Assembly: GCA_947446335.1 (NCBI GenBank)
Contig: CANFGA010000197.1
Location: forward strand, 1 to 6,239
Length of the DNA: 6,239 nucleotides
Direction of reading: 5' to 3'
From: Oxalobacteraceae bacterium
GTDB taxonomy: Bacteria > Pseudomonadota > Gammaproteobacteria > Burkholderiales > Burkholderiaceae_D
The position numbers were made by a program, and so were the translations under genes. Under the pieces are notes generated by a model. The model did no database searches, was not told where the DNA came from, and was given only the letters and a program-made list of their open reading frames with translations. Below are positions 6,226 to 6,239 of this stretch, one piece after another. The number at the start of each line of letters is the position of its first letter. The first letter of the stretch is position 1.

Positions 6226-6239
6226 TTTTGGCTCCGGCC
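6209..6239 (-). CDS. phoH: Probable 3' end of phoH/ybeZ (partial)
   Basis: One minus-strand frame entering from the right edge reads AGAKNVRKK and stops at TAA (6211-6209), overlapping the ybeY start by 17 bases. A basic Lys/Arg-rich tail is plausible for the PhoH-like ATPase YbeZ, which directly precedes ybeY in most proteobacteria. Nine residues cannot identify a family, so this call rests on gene order. The next frame stays open well into ybeY and is a less natural choice. Confidence 0.4.
   Translation of the reverse strand, partial: AGAKNVRKK
6232..6235 (-). promoter_or_regulatory. ybeY ribosome binding site
   Basis: GGAG on the minus strand lies six bases before the ybeY ATG. It is the clearest Shine-Dalgarno in the window and supports the start at 6225. 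It would sit inside the end of the preceding phoH frame. Confidence 0.7.

Overview
The window is an ordinary housekeeping stretch of a betaproteobacterial chromosome, most likely order Burkholderiales and possibly family Oxalobacteraceae. That placement rests on protein style, GC-rich sequence (about 60% by eye) and gene order; no marker gene is present to settle the genus. Every convincing gene lies on the minus strand. In the direction of transcription, from the right edge to the left, the order is: a probable 3' end of phoH/ybeZ, ybeY, corC (ybeX), lnt, glyQ, glyS, and the first 13 codons of a probable gmhB.

The right half (about 3223-6239) holds the conserved phoH-ybeY-corC-lnt group. YbeY is the metal-dependent endoribonuclease of 16S rRNA maturation and ribosome quality control. 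CorC is a cytosolic CBS-pair protein linked to Mg2+/Co2+ efflux. Lnt is the inner-membrane enzyme that adds the third acyl chain to lipoproteins. The phoH and ybeY frames appear to overlap by 17 bases. ybeY and corC are separated by a 107-base spacer with several perfect inverted repeats. corC and lnt are one base apart, so they are probably translationally coupled.

The left half (1-3222) holds glyQ and glyS, the alpha and beta subunits of the heterotetrameric bacterial glycyl-tRNA synthetase, followed directly by a HAD phosphatase start that fits GmhB of ADP-heptose (LPS core) synthesis. A 125-base gap separates lnt from glyQ. It contains a TAAAAT -10-like box and a perfect 9-bp GC-rich hairpin ending 27 bases before the glyQ start, so glyQ-glyS-gmhB is probably its own transcription unit.

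No mobile element, CRISPR array, tRNA, rRNA, toxin-antitoxin or defence gene was found, and I see no previously undescribed protein system. The non-obvious content is non-coding: the structured ybeY-corC junction, which runs into the first codons of corC, and the glyQ leader hairpin. No gap without a gene exceeds 300 bases. Long open frames on the plus strand over glyS and lnt are shadows of the GC-rich coding strand.
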